The notes beneath the pieces were generated by a model. That model did no database searches. It was given only the letters and a program-made list of their open reading frames with translations, and was not told where the DNA came from. From Glandiceps talaboti (taxonomy: Eukaryota > Hemichordata > Enteropneusta > Spengelidae): DNA of 64,000 nucleotides. Below are positions 36,661 to 49,800 of the stretch, one piece after another (within the stretch, counting starts at the first letter, position 1; each line of letters opens with the position of its first letter). The translations under genes were made by a program, and so were the position numbers. The stretch covers positions 4,942,642 through 5,006,641 of the forward strand of contig NC_135565.1 of the NCBI RefSeq assembly GCF_964340395.1. Direction: 5' to 3'.

Positions 36661-38779
36661 AACTGGCATTGGATCTATAGCAGTACAACAGCCCTTTATT
36701 TCTTCGAATCCCTGGTAAGTATATATATGACATTTCTAGTTTCGTAAACATGAGATTCTTACTTGTAACAAAACAAGCTCAAACTTTCTTCAACTTATAA
36801 CGTCGTTTAGAAGCTGAGTTTGCCCTTGTAATCATTCTGAGCAATCTAAAATCACATCCCTTCCGGATTTCTCTAATGATGTGATATGTTGTCAAACCGG
36901 TTTCTAAAGACATGCACTGCTGAACTTGTTAAACACGGTTTAGATCAACGCAATTCACTACGGTGCCAATAAATAAATACATAAATCGTTATACACGTCT
37001 ATATGTCTATATGCTGGTGATTTTCAAACAACGACGTGTCGGATTCATTTACCACGTCATTCTAAACCCTTTCAGAAAGCTTGACTTAATACATTTCATT
37101 TGTAAAACGACAAGCGTCACCCTGTGTCAATCGACACTGCCTTCATTATCACACCGTATACTTAAAATACACTTGATGAAAGTTTAAGTATACTTAATGA
37201 AATCTGACGGGCAAATGAAATGCAATGTTTCCGAATTTTATTTGACGATAGTGGGAATGACCTTTTGAGTGAAAGCTTTTACGGGTAAAGTAATAAAAAA
37301 TGTGCACGGTGTTTACCGAAGCATGTTTAACTCTAGTATAAAAGGAAGAGTTCATATATTCGATGACAGCTTGTTGAAAGATGGATAAGTCTTGCCTAAA
37401 GATCATTGTACCGTATACGTATTCTGTATGGCTGTGCTAAAATCACATCAAGTGCATTGCAACACACTGTTTCCCTAAACAGTATTTACAGAATTAAACA
37501 CTAATGTACCGTAACACTGTAGTTTGATTTTTGACGACCATGCGACAATAACATCAGTCAACTTGACAGCTTACTTTTTCGACCTGGCGTTTTTTTCTGA
37601 TGATAATCATGGTAGTTAATACATTTAGCGAAGTATGCAGAATCACAGCAACTGTAACGTCATTGCATTGTGTCTTATGTCATCAAAAAGTAATGACATT
37701 TCCATTTGTAATCTGTTTGTTTTCTCAGTATTTTGGAGCTACGAGAACAGAAATGAAAAGAGAAGTCTGTCTTTCATGTGAACTATATGTGAACATACTC
37801 TAAACCATTTAATTTCTCCTTTCCCTTCCTGTCAAATTCAAAATGATGTAATTTAGAGGAGAGAACATACTATGATCGACTTCATTTTGCTTTCAAGTAC
37901 AGTGGCAAAAAAGTGTAGGGTTCAAAACACTTATCGTCGACTACTAGATGAAAGAGGAATATCATTCCAGAAGACAACACATTTTCGTAAACTTTGGGTT
38001 CTCGAGAGTGATTTCATTATTTTACATAATCACCCCATTTCCAGAATTAACACCAGTGGTGTATCATAGGCTTCGGCAGACATCCATATGTATTATTAGA
38101 ACAAAACATATTCATGACTTTTTTGCCTGTTTAATATATAATTATGCACATATGCTAATGGACACCCATGAGGCAATACTGAACCACTATTACGATAAAA
38201 GGTGCTTCAATTTAGTGTTTAATTTAATATTAACACAACATTTACGTGAACTTGAACCAAGAAATGACTCTCCAGAACCCGAAGGTTATGAAAATGTATA
38301 TGTGTGTATTTTCCTGAGTAGCGGTACCATTTAAACTAAATGTCAAAAATGTCTTATCGAGAAGTCAAGTAATAATGTGAATTTGCTAACTTTAGATATT
38401 TTTTATCAGATCTTTTGTAAAATTTGTTAGACAAAGAAATCCCGGTGTATTTCGCATTTACATTAGTACACACACCCTCGGCGATATTCCTTTAATAGCA
38501 TATTGATAAAGGATTACTATATACAGTGCTAGGGGGAACTCTCTTTAATTAAATATTTATTATTTGGTCAGGATTTTAATTGTTTACTGTTAATATCCAT
38601 GCAACCTTCAACAAACTAGATAAAAAATTATACTTTCATTGCTGCTTCAAATAAAATATTTTCAAGATTAACACTGAGGGATGGCCCTCCCTGGACTTCT
38701 TGGGAGACAAGTGTTTATATGCTTAAGAATTATCCAGTATAAATAAAAAATATTATTAAGATGCGCTCTCAGGTCAACG
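36661..38779. other. Intergenic, no gene recognised
   Basis: A 128-codon frame at 37948-38334 has no recognisable domain, membrane segment or family motif. An 11-bp inverted repeat, GTATACTTAAA / TTTAAGTATAC, lies at 37156-37193. Confidence 0.4.
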
Positions 38780-39132
38780 AAAGGGGCACAAGCTGAGTTT
38801 ATACTGTTTTAGGCCATATTTTATTGTCGTATGTTTAAAGGTACTCACAGTATTCTTGGTACTGGTGAAAATTTAACCATTGATTGCAATTGACTGAACT
38901 CAAAACCTTACGTAAGAACGATCCGATGACGCAATTTATCATACGTACCACGACATGTCTTGGACATCCCTACTATGCAGCCAACTCTTATAAGACTGCT
39001 AGAAGACAATTGTAATGGTAATGGTATAGAAGGTATGCATTGACAATAACATAACACTATAATAGTTTCAGTTTTATGTAAGTGTCAAACGTTGTGAAAA
39101 AAAACGCTTATAAACTCAGCTTGGCCACTTTA
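38780..39132 (+). mobile_element. Foldback MITE family B, copy 2
   Basis: The left end AAAGGGGCACAAGCTGAGTT is mirrored at the right by AAACTCAGCTTGGCCACTTT. The body has GGTACTCACAGTATT, GATCCGATGACG, TTTATCATACGTACCAC, CATCCCTACTATGCAG and AGAAGACAATTGTAAT. About 353 bp, no coding frame. Confidence 0.85.
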
Positions 39133-39840
39133 ACATATATATTTTTATAAGATTATGTGCTTGCATTGGAATCAGTTTGGGTTTATATAAAACATGTGAA
39201 AACCTAACGTTTTATACTACTTGAATCCAAGATTACAAACGTTACATAGACACAAAAAGTACACATTTTGTTATTTAATTATGTCAAGAATAGTATATAA
39301 ATCAATTGTACAGTGTCTTGCAGAGTGCTAACGTACTTACTTATAATCTGTCTTGTGAGCCTTCCTCCATTGTCAATCTGTCGCCAATACTAGCCGGGAG
39401 AAAGAAGACCAAGATTACACGTATCCCCTAACAAGATTTACAGTGCAGGATGTTGGTTTTTCAAATATGAATTTATTAAATATCAAAATGTCAGATCTAC
39501 GATGACGTAGCGGTCGATAATTGATTTGATTTCAACCTGTCACTTTTACGGATAAATCGACCTCTAATTAACATATGCAGTGACACATAATTGGTATTTT
39601 AACAATTTTCAATTAATATTGGTTGTCTGTTTGAAAAATATAATATGTAATTTCAAGGGTAATAGTCTAGTCTGTGTTTCGGAATTGAATGAATATTTTT
39701 TTTTTCAACAGCTACTAGAATATGTTAAAAAATAATGTCTAAAAACCGATGTAGATATCCATATATATTGTATTATACAATTGTCATTATGCATTATACT
39801 TTGGTTAATAATATATTAGAATAATATACAGTATGAACGT
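39133..39840. other. Between two opposed family B elements; no gene
   Basis: About 0.7 kb of AT-rich sequence with no coding signal. Confidence 0.4.
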
Positions 39841-40172
39841 GACACAAGTTGTCCTACAGCGTTTTTTCCCAAAATTAAAATACTTACATAAAACCATAAA
39901 CTATTCTAGTATTATGTTATTGACAATACACACCTTCTACATCATTACAGTTGTCTGCTAGCAATATTAGAAGATTTGACTGCATAGTAGGGATGCCCAA
40001 AACACTGTGGTACGTATGATAAATTACGTCATCGGATCATTAATATGATATTAACACAAAGTTTGAGTTCAGTAAATTGCTACCAATGGTTAATACTGCG
40101 AGTACCATTTAAATATGCAACAACAAAACAAATTCAAAAACACTATAAAGCCAGCTTGTGTCTCTTTAACTC
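39841..40172 (-). mobile_element. Foldback MITE family B, copy 3 (inverted)
   Basis: Reads as family B on the minus strand: GGTACTCGCAGTATT, GATCCGATGACG, TTTATCATACGTACCAC, CATCCCTACTATGCAG and GCAGACAACTGTAATG, in the same order as copy 2. Confidence 0.85.
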
Positions 40173-40784
40173 AATGAACCACAATGCATTGTAACGGTCA
40201 TAAATAAATTTTAGTATTACAACGCACGACGTAAACATTTTTGCACTGTGTCTTGTAAATACAGAGTTTTGTCATCTTTGTCCGTGGTTGCAGAAGGTGT
40301 CACTTTAAACCAGTACTACCAGCAACTGGAATATTTGTTTTCGTCACGCAACCAAACATATAAAGATATAAACAAAGCATTAGAGAGAAGAAAAACAACC
40401 TTATTGTCTCTTTACAAAGGAAATGTTTGCTATGAGAATTCCCAGTTTGCTAACATTTTATTTCTCCTATAACTCACAAGTTGTTGGTGGTACAGTAAAC
40501 ATTCAATGTAACAGCCGTAGGCAGGCGATTCTAAAAACTGAAAACCATGAAAATATTATGAGATTGAAAAACATAATGCTTTTCTGGTTAAAAAGTAATG
40601 ATCAGCGAAATATCGCTTAAAGCAAAACATTTGATATGTGTGACGGAAAATGAACGGCACGAGAAACCTACACAGACACTTATATAAACTGATATTTTGT
40701 TTATAGTCATCCAACATGATAAATATAGTATTCGGAAAATGCTGCATTTTGTTCATGCGAGGTGGTTTTGTTTCCTGAAATAAC

Positions 40785-41110
40785 CCGTTTCAAATTACCG
40801 TTCACTGGATTAGTTTGATACAGTCGCATATAGCTAGGTGCCAATTTCTTGCTACATTTTGTCTAAAATAAAACAAACAAACAAACATTCAAAACGTACT
40901 AGCTACTAGACGCACCGCGAGACACGTGTGCCAATGTTTTGTCAGCATTTGATGTCTGCATCCCGGGTCCGGATGTTGACAGGTTAGTTTTTTAATATAG
41001 GCAAACTGTTTCAAGAAACTGTATTTATTAAATCTTGCCATCTTAAAGTTTAGCATGTGTACTTCTTAGTAGTATCTGCCTGGCTCAAACAGAGCCGCTG
41101 AATGATAACT
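40785..41110. mobile_element. Foldback MITE family A, copy 4
   Basis: Contains ATTACCGTTCACT, TTTGATACAGTCGCATA, TTCTTGCTACATTTTGTCTA, GTCAGCATTTGATGTCTGCA and the right-hand TATTTATTAAATCTTGCCAT with CTCAAACAGAG. Diverged but in family A order. Confidence 0.7.
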
Positions 41111-41419
41111 TAAAACTGACTGAAATAACTCGTTGTTGGGTCACTGCAATGTGAGAAGACCGGGTCGTGATATTAGGAAAATGGAAAACTAGCAATAAGT
41201 GAGGATGTAAATAGCATAGTAATGAATTGTAATTTGTGCATTTTTGAATATTTCAGTGTTATTTTTTTCTTACTGTTTTTCTATTTTCTAACTAATGTAA
41301 CTGCTGACATACTTTGGTTTGAAGTACATGTGACTATTTAAGAAGAGGTACATGTTATAATTTGCCATCCCTTTATCGTCTAATCTTTGTGCAAGAAATA
41401 CTGCCGATATCATGTTAGT

Positions 41420-41790
41420 GTTCACTGACCTTGCCTGATACAACCACACAGAAACCAAATAGAAACTGCACATTCTACTGTGTTAAGATAGCGGGTGGCA
41501 ATATTAATGTCTTCTACTTTTAGTCTAAATGAAATTAAAACTATTTATTAAAGGATATTACAACTAGATGCAGACACTTGGACGCCTATGTTTTGATGCC
41601 TGTATTCGATGTTTGCATATGAGATGTCTTCATGTTTTAGTTAACTTTATTTATTCTTTTAGAGAAAATGCTGCATGAAATTATATTCATTCATTCAAGC
41701 TTGCTATCTCAAAGTGTGGCACATGTAGTTTCTTAATAGGTTTCCGCCTGGCTTTATCAAACAGAGCAAGAAAATACTAACATGAAACGA
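41420..41790. mobile_element. Foldback MITE family A, copy 5
   Basis: The left TGATACAACCACACAGAAACC and AGAAACTGCACAT are mirrored at the right by GTGGCACATGTAGTTTCTTA and GGTTTCCGCCTGG. The middle has TTTTAGTCTAAATGAAAT. It follows copy 4 by about 300 bp. Confidence 0.75.
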
Positions 41791-42483
41791 GATGTATTAC
41801 GTCCATGAACTCATAAAACTAGGTTTATGCCCCTTTAGGAAGTGCTGCAATGTTAACGTACGACGCTAATTTCAAAGGAAATGTTTGCAATTTTGAGATA
41901 GTTTTGATTCATTCAAATACAGGAGAATGCATTTACATCTACATGTTTTCAACATGAGATATTTTGTATATATTTTGGTAAAAACCATAAAGTAAACTAA
42001 ACTATCGTAGTGCTATTAAATTATAGTTACCTTTCGATTATCATCTCAGAATGGAGAAAGTAAAGTACAGGCAGTATATTAGATTAAACGACTTGTCAAC
42101 GTTATTTCAACTCCTGAGACTAAATTGAAAGAAGGTTGACACGCCTTGCATACTTATTTTGAAATAGTAATTGGGTTTCACGATTCTACACAATATACAT
42201 GTTGAACCCAGCCTAGCGAATGTAAATACAGACAGTGTCGAATGAATGATACTCTATACTAGTGTATGGTGTACAAGAGTCACTCGTTGTTTTACCGTCT
42301 GCTGTTGTCAACATGAACACTCTGTCAACCTGATACCTATGTTGACACGTTGATTTAACTTTTGACATTTGGCCAACTGTAATCCAGTTAAAACGTGGTC
42401 GGTGAGAATGTTTACGGTTCAAATAAAAAATTAATGAAAAAGTAAAGTTTGGGAAATAATCTAATATATCATAGTAAGGAAGT
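41791..42483. other. Intergenic, no gene recognised
   Basis: No coding signal or repeat recognised. Confidence 0.4.
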
Positions 42484-42535
42484 CTCTCTCTCTCTCTCCC
42501 CTCCCCCCCCTGTCTCTCTCTCTATTTCTCTCTCT

Positions 42536-42594
<59 letters not shown>

Positions 42595-42613
42595 TCTCTC
42601 TCTCTCCCCCCCC
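42484..42613. repeat. (CT)n microsatellite with C runs
   Basis: About 130 bp of CT with CCCC interruptions at both ends. Confidence 0.97.
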
Positions 42614-43411
42614 CATGATATATATATTACCACACACTTCCACTCTAATACAATGTTACATCCATCCCAGACTAGGTCCTAGTCACTGTATCCTAGGCAT
42701 AGGTTTAAAGAGAGTGACATTTCAAAACTATGCACATACAGATGTTCAAAACAACAAACCATCTGCCTATGAAGGCACCGTACCGTCAATTATTACTTTG
42801 TAGGCCTATATATTACCGAACATATTCTATGTATACTGTCTGAATTTATTCCAACTCATTACATCTATATATGTTTTACAAGAGAGGTTTACACATTTAA
42901 CCGCGAGTCAACTTTATAATTTTTCATATTCAGACATTGTCCTTAATACAATTTCCAGCCGTCAATTTTTCATGTAAGTTCCCATCATTTAATAATGACA
43001 CAATCACGTGCTATACCGTGAAATAACATTTACTAGATTTGAAATTTTCATATGTACTGTAAATGTAATTATGCTAACCTGGCAGGTAAGTAGTTGTAAA
43101 ATAGGTTTTTTTCCAACTGAGTACTATAAAGCATCCTACTCCGCTTGTATACTGTTTAAATCGCAATATGACACACAACCATTAATGAGCCATATACCAA
43201 ATTATAAACCTAAATGAGCAATTTTGGAGATATGAAAATGGAATTAGATTATTTTAATGAATACATTAACGGAAACGTATTTTGCACGATAAATAACACC
43301 GGTACATGATAGACTATGTTGCTGTTAAAGTGTATGTGCATATAATATGGTCACATTAGCCCTTCAGATTCTCAACCATATGGTGGGTTGACATGACGCG
43401 ACCTATAGCGT
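42614..43411. other. Intergenic, no gene recognised
   Basis: No coding signal seen. Confidence 0.4.
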
Positions 43412-43635
43412 ATGGACCATATGTTCACTTGTACAGCAAGTGTTTAACTCGTATATAAGTATTGCTGCAGACATATTTACGTGTGGTTGTATTTTGATTG
43501 ATTTTGAGTATATTAATTGTCACCTAGACACACACACACGTACCATATGTTCAATTTGGCATCTAGTGTTTACTTCGTATATGAGTATTGCTGCTGCAAA
43601 CATATTTTATATATGTTTATATTTTCAAATAGTCT
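43412..43635. repeat. Direct duplication of ~90 bp, 131-bp offset
   Basis: ACCATATGTTCA, AAGTGTTTAACTCGTATATA and AGTATTGCTGCAGACATATT at 43412-43500 recur with mismatches at 43543-43635. Confidence 0.8.
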
Positions 43636-44072
43636 GACACGAGCTGCTAATATAGTTGGAACAGAGATGGAATATTTCCAATATATCGACTAATCTTCAA
43701 TCTCTCTTTTAATCAACTCCTCAAACACACTCCTCAACCCCCTCCAACATTGTTGCCATCTGCTTCGCTATTTTCCAATCCATTCTCGAACACATTTGCA
43801 TCATGTTGCCGTAATTGTTTTTCATTTTAAAAAGAAAACAAGCCTAATTTATAGTTTGTTTATTTAGCGTAAGGTAAATGTGTTTGAGTTTAATACAAAT
43901 GTGCATTATTTACCTCATTCTAAACGATTTATTGGAATATAATGAATGTAATATGCTCACTTATAGTGTATAATTGTATGATCAATATATATATAAAATT
44001 ATACATATGCAAATGCATACTTAGTCTACAATCTGCTACTGATATTGCATTGAGCACTGTTCTTCACATCGC

Positions 44073-44078
<6 letters not shown>

Positions 44079-44144
<66 letters not shown>

Positions 44145-44177
44145 GTGTGTGTAAAATAATATAAATTTATATATGTT

Positions 44178-44238
<61 letters not shown>

Positions 44239-44300
44239 CTGTGTGTGTGTCTGTGTGTCTGTGTGTGTATGTCTGTGTCTGTGTGTGTTTCTGTGTGGTG
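44079..44300. repeat. (AT)n / (AT)n(GT)n microsatellites
   Basis: AT arrays at 44079-44143 and 44179-44220, the second passing into GT with TCTG units to about 44300. Confidence 0.97.
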
Positions 44301-44751
44301 TAGTTAATTATTTTTTCTTTACGCTTGTTTGGATAAAAAAAGTCTTTGCGTGCCGTGTACATGATTATCCGTCATAAGTATACACTCATTTAAATGCGAG
44401 GTGACGTTTTATATGTTGTACATAAAATAGAATAACATTACAAAGCAAATAGACCCTGAATGAGGAGATGAAGCCTTTCTCACGATTTTAAAAAATGAGT
44501 TAATTTTACATCATGAATACTATACTTTACATGTAACACTTAAAGTGAATGTGGAATGGTTCATACGTGCAACAAGGTAAACATAATCTCAAATGTACAA
44601 CAATATTATGAGACAATTTTTAATTGTTCCTAATTAATGAACTCGAAAACAGCTACAATATTTCTACTTTCTTGATGTGTTTAATGGTGTGTCATATCCT
44701 TAAGTAGAATCTTTCCTGTTTGAATTTCCAATATAATCGATCAATCACTCA
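44301..44751. other. Intergenic, no gene recognised
   Basis: No coding signal seen between the microsatellite and the LINE tail. Confidence 0.4.
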
Positions 44752-45123
44752 ATCCACCAATCAATCAATCAAGCAATCAATCAATCAATCAAGCAATCAA
44801 TCAATCAATCAACATAATTCCTCTAGCGCCAGATTCCAATACCACGTAGTGTTCTGTGGCACTGAATAGGACCAACGGTAGGTCGTTGTAAAAGTTAGAA
44901 AGCTCTCGCGAACAGATGCGTCTTGATATCATTCTTGAACTTATGTGGATGGTAAGTTAAGTTCAAGTGGTATACTAGTCCATGAGACTGACGCTGCTCG
45001 CGAGAACGCACGCTCACCATATGACTTAGTATTACAACGTGGTACATGAAGTAGACTTCTGCTATTTGAGTGAAGTGAACAAGTCGCAGGTTTACTGTTA
45101 ATCAGGTCAGTGATGACATTCAA
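44752..45123 (-). pseudogene. LINE 3' fragment: RT C-terminus plus (TTGA)n tail
   Basis: The minus strand encodes a run with SRSLLHVPR, SYGERAFSRAA and W.S.PLEL (45123-44941). This is the hallmark C-terminal region of CR1/L2/Jockey-like reverse-transcriptase proteins. A 1-nt frameshift follows, after which FKNDIKTHLFARAF and a stop complete the usual C-terminus near 44896. The 3' region ends with GGCGCTAGAGGAATTATG and a (TTGA)n tract at 44812-44752, typical of the simple-repeat tail left by LINE insertion. Upstream of 45125 the RT sequence stops abruptly, indicating 5' truncation. Dead copy. Confidence 0.85.
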
Positions 45124-45124
45124 T

Positions 45125-45872
45125 ATGAAGAAAATGAACTACCTTTAAAGAAGGTATTTTCTCCGTTATTGAAGCTCTTCGACTGTAAATCTAATTAACC
45201 AATACAAACCCACTGTCTTTGTGAATGGAATCAAATTGTACCGCAAATATGGACTTATTAAAGCAATACGTGATAACAATTTAAGTAAATACAGACAGCT
45301 TCTAACAAAACGGCGAATATATCCTTTGATGTCTGGTTTGTCTGTTCTTGACACGTCTGTCTTTCGTTCACTTTTTGTTTTCATGACATTTGGACTTAGG
45401 GGATTGCACACACATTACAACGGGTGGTGTTTCTCAAGTATTCTGTGGTTGAAAACGATTGAACCTCTCCTAAGACCTTAAATAAGAATGACCCCTCCTC
45501 AATTATTGTAGGACTATCTGTGATAAAGAAATATAATTTCACAAAAAAGTAATGAAAAGTAGGGACCCTCCCCACAACAGTTGCTTGAAAAAGAGTATAG
45601 TATAGTATAGTATTTTATTATAGCGGCCCCCGTGTACTTTGTGTCTAGACTTTTTTCTTTGTGTTCAGTCTCTTAACTTTAAGTGTATCTTTCTAATCTA
45701 CCAACGTCTTCCCAAAATGACCTTTATGCACCAGATTATGACATAAATTTGTATACTTTCATGAAATTAATCTTAAGCAGGTTTTGTGATACATGTATTA
45801 ACTACCTAGAATGGAAATTACAGTAGTCTGTCCAGACTCCACCTGGAAGGGATGTGCGCGTATTATACAAGT

Positions 45873-45873
<1 letters not shown>
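45125..45873. other. Intergenic, no gene recognised
   Basis: Contains a short ATAGT run at 45593-45611. The 81- and 86-codon overlapping frames at 45166-45481 have no recognisable features. Confidence 0.4.

Positions 45874-45916
<43 letters not shown>
45874..45916. repeat. (AT)n microsatellite
   Basis: About 43 bp of AT. Confidence 0.97.
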
Positions 45917-45919
<3 letters not shown>

Positions 45920-45954
45920 CTTTTTAAACACTAGCATCTGCAATGGAGGTAATA

Positions 45955-46024
45955 TCTTTTCGATCAGACGATATAGGTGAAAATTCAATTTGTTAAAATA
46001 CCAATAATTAGACATTGTACATTT
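45955..46024 (+). repeat. Dispersed repeat family K, copy 1
   Basis: TTTTCGATCAGA, TTGTTAAAATACCAAT and ATTAGACATTGTA are shared in order with 63752-63808. Confidence 0.6.
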
Positions 46025-46691
46025 ATAAAATTCAATTTGATTGGATATACCCCTCCCCACCGTGTGTACTGTTATACACAAATACATTTACTCATAGGTG
46101 ATTAATAATACTACGAGCAAGTCATTATATTAATCAAGTTATATATATAGTTAGTGCAGCTTTTAAGAATTGCGAGACAACTGCCTCGTTATTTTTGATA
46201 CAGAATCAGATTGTTACTTCGAAATTAAGAACCCGGCTATCACTGTCTCAGATATAAGTGTTACGATTGTATCATTATAATCTATGGTGTACGTACCTCA
46301 CAAGTGCTAAATACAAGCGATTATTGCACCTATAGGACTCGTTGCCAGCTGCACGTCTCGTTAACAAGTTATATATGTCCGTACCTTTCCGTTGATGTTT
46401 CATTTGGCATAAATCGTCATTTCACTTTTAAGAACCGGTTCGACAGTCTACCTGTATTTGTTGATTTAATCAGTATTTATATCCAAATCGTAGATATTCC
46501 CCAATTTCTTTCTTGTATTATTTATATATACTGTCTGACTGAACACAAAGGTTATTTTGTGGATTATTATTCCTAGCCACAGTGTGACTTTCAGTTGCTG
46601 GCGAAATATAAATTTCCAAAACCCAATTAGGAACGGGATAGATGGTATGATGTGTCACTGCTTACTTAATATCATTAGGACTTTGAAGTAA

Positions 46692-46693
46692 CT

Positions 46694-46776
<83 letters not shown>
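46692..46776. repeat. (GACA)n microsatellite
   Basis: About 85 bp of uninterrupted CAGA. Confidence 0.97.
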
Positions 46777-46777
<1 letters not shown>

Positions 46778-47370
46778 CAGACGCACAGACACTACTTTGA
46801 AAAAATAAAACTTTCTGAAAGACAAAACAAGATCCCAGGTTTGAATAAAAAGAATAATTCATTAGACCCACTGTTTACTGTACATGCTTAAATTTGTATT
46901 GGAAATGCGGGTAAGAAGAAACAATGTTATTAAAGGCATTGAATGAACCGAGAATCGTCACTATAAATCACTGTAAATATGTGTGTCTAAAATGTGCTGA
47001 AACCGTCAGAGCTGCCTTATGGGGTATAGTAAATACCGTATGTTCAGTTCAACATGGTGAATGAATGTGCTACGGTTTATGTTACTTCAAGCGTAAAGAA
47101 TACCACTGCACAGATTTGTATATAAGCTTAGTCAGTTGTATTCAACAAGCTCTTTATCATTTTTGGACAAGGAAACTTATTCAATTTTCTCCGTTTTAAT
47201 TCTGATATTAAAAAATACTTAGAGTACTGCAATAGTTTTATTATATTGGGTTACTGGCAGACATCTGACCCTTGACCTCATGACGACATGTTGACAAGCG
47301 GTGGAACTGATCGGATAGCAGATTAACATTAGTCAACCGCACGTTAGTCCATTCCTTTTAAAACAAAATA
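46777..47370. other. Intergenic, no gene recognised
   Basis: No coding signal seen. Confidence 0.4.
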
Positions 47371-47714
47371 TTAAAGTGACCATATGAGAATTGGTTATTT
47401 ATTTTAGATTTTTTTAATTTTTATATAAACATTTCTTCATGGCTTACTATTTTTAAAGTCATCATTGACCAAGTCTGTGTGTGTGTCACTCAGCACATTA
47501 CAAAACACTAAATACGGAATATAAAGTTTGTTATTATACATACAATAACAAAGATTTCACACATTTATTAATCTTTTGCAATTTATTTAGTTAGAACCTG
47601 ACTTGGTCAATGTTGTTTCACATTGATTTTTCAAGTAGAAAGCTATGACAGAATTGTTTTATAAATTGCAAATCCAAAATATATACCCAATCATCATCCA
47701 TATCGCTACTTTAA
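47371..47714. mobile_element. Foldback MITE family G, copy 1
   Basis: Left TTAAAGTGACCATATG and GGTTATTTATTTTAGATTTT are mirrored by right AATCCAAAATATATACCCAA and CATATCGCTACTTTAA. An inner TTGACCAAGTC pairs with GACTTGGTCAA. Both outer ends are TTAA, which may be the target duplication. About 344 bp, no coding frame. Confidence 0.8.
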
Positions 47715-48284
47715 TGTAATACTTTCGGATACTTTACTAGTTAAACAAAGAAACACCTCCAATTAGCTCATCTCAAAATTACACTTTAGGTTTACTTCCG
47801 TATCCAGAAGTATTGATTAAAACATACAAACACGTATAACGTATATATATGATATTTACATTACTTTTATTGAATCAATCAACCAATTTTTACTAAAACT
47901 TGAATGGAACTAAAACAATAATTAACAGAGAGAACAATATATCTTTTCAAAAAAATGTAGTCATGCTTAAACATAATTAACATTTTCATAAAGCGTTCAA
48001 TTGTTATAGGACTTGATATTGTAACAAAATATACATTTGCAGGATATTGACACGTTACAAATATTTGTCTCTCGCGCTGCTGTACGAATATTTACTTTTG
48101 ACGGTGGAGCAATCGATAGACCAACAATTTACATTAAACCTAAGTCAAATTGCATCAACAGTTGAGTCGAAACAAGCTGTCCTCTGTGATTCGACCAAAA
48201 CTCTGACTAGCTATACCATGTCTACATTGTACTGCTCAGCTTACCATGTACCGGTACCTTACTAGCATCCCTACATCCTGCCAG

Positions 48285-48600
48285 CTCAAGAATTTGCTTT
48301 ATTAACATTGCTACATTGTGTGGATTGACACAATTTAACAGTGTTGTTATATATTATCCTCTGGCTCATCAAATATCTTATTCATATTGCTACATTTTAT
48401 CGTCTGACACGTCAAAAATTGAAGTTATTGTTGCATTTTAATCTGCTGACATGCCTTAACAAGAGAAAAAAATGTTACAATGGCTATTATCGTGTGACCA
48501 TTTGCTAACATATGGTAGCTCACCCAAAGAAAATTTAGAAACATTGGTAATATTTTTGTTACGCCTTATGATGGAAAGAAGTTTTCGTGCCAGACGCTAA
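48285..48600 (+). repeat. Element family C, copy 2
   Basis: Four degenerate 43-bp units (TTAACATTGCTACATTGTGT, then CATATTGCTACATTTTATCG and others). The tail has GTTACAATGGCTATTATCG, ATATGGTAGCTCACCCA and CCTTATGATGGAAAG. It ends where a family A element begins. Confidence 0.75.
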
Positions 48601-48608
48601 AATGCAGT

Positions 48609-49014
48609 ACAGTGAATTTCACAATATCATGCAGCTTTTCTGTTTGATACAACCACGCAGAAACCAATAAGAAACTGGACATGCTACACTGTCAGATAGC
48701 AAGATTGAAAGAGTATAGTTTTTTGCTACATTTTGTCTACACATGCCACCAAACTGACATCAAATGAACACGCAGAACACGCATAGGGCATCTATTTGTT
48801 CGCGCTCTTCCTGGAGCTTTGACACTAAGAAACAATTGGCGCCATGGCGCCCCAACGTCTGCATGATCTTACAATTGAAATGGTTTATTTAATTCAGACT
48901 AAATGTAGCAAAACATGCAATCTGGCTATTGAAGTGTGGCATATGCAGTTTCTTGTTGGTTTTTGCGTGGTTATGTCAAACAGAAAAGCTGCACGGTATT
49001 GTGAAATTCACTGT
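48609..49014. mobile_element. Foldback MITE family A, copy 6 (most symmetric)
   Basis: Almost the whole 406 bp is one imperfect palindrome. The left ACAGTGAATTTCACAATA, GCAGCTTTTCTGTTTGA, AACCACGCAGAAACCAA and AGAAACTGGACATGC pair with right-side inverted copies ending GTGAAATTCACTGT at 49014. Near the middle, TTGGCGCCATGGCGCC is itself palindromic. No transposase. Confidence 0.88.
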
Positions 49015-49800
49015 GATATTAGTAGCAGTTGTGTCGCTTCAGGTGACGATTATTATGTTTACTGAATTTTCTTTGCAATTCAGCATTATTCATATAAAGT
49101 TCTAATATTAGTAAAATATATATATTTGCAAGATATTACGTTATTTTGGTTTCGTATATAATAATATAAGATATATGTGTGTCATCTGTATTGTTTGCAT
49201 TACACTTGTTTGGTAAATGTGTTACATTTTTTCCACTAGATACAGTAGGTGTCATGTTAATGGCAATGCATATATTTCACACTCGAAGTGACACAGTTTA
49301 TAAGCTTTAGTATCGAAGTAAACGTATGTTCCAAACAGAGACTTTAAAAATTGCAATACCTAAAACTGTCGACTGCACAGTTCAATCTTTGTGAACAGAT
49401 TAAACCACACTATTCAGAACACCTCACCTTATGGAAAAGTGAACCTAGCAAAGGGTCACATAGGTGCCTGGAAATGTGCATTGCCCTTCATTGATAAGCG
49501 TATTTAAATATTAAATTATACTTTCAAATTGTATGCCTCAATCTCAGGTTATAATTCTTGTAAAAGGTGATGGTTAACTATAATATTCAGTAAGTAGAAT
49601 ACAACAGGTACTTTTCAATATACAGCACAAAATTACCCCCACAGAACGTATAAACCCAGTGTGTAACCCTTTGAGAAAAGCGTGTCTATTATTTACAATT
49701 AGAAAAGTGCACGTGTTGTAGTCATAGCAACCCATTAAACGTACGTGATCGAAAAGTGTACAATATTGACAATAGTGAGCAATGTAGGAATGTTGTATAA
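49015..49800. other. 3' flank of GPCR gene 3; no other gene
   Basis: Presumed 3' UTR and flank of the receptor that ends at 49801. No AATAAA on the minus strand is obvious close to the stop. Confidence 0.4.

Noticed and set aside
37948-38334. 128-codon open frame
   Set aside because: No recognisable motif, no membrane segments, no splice or gene context; length is possible by chance in a 64-kb window.
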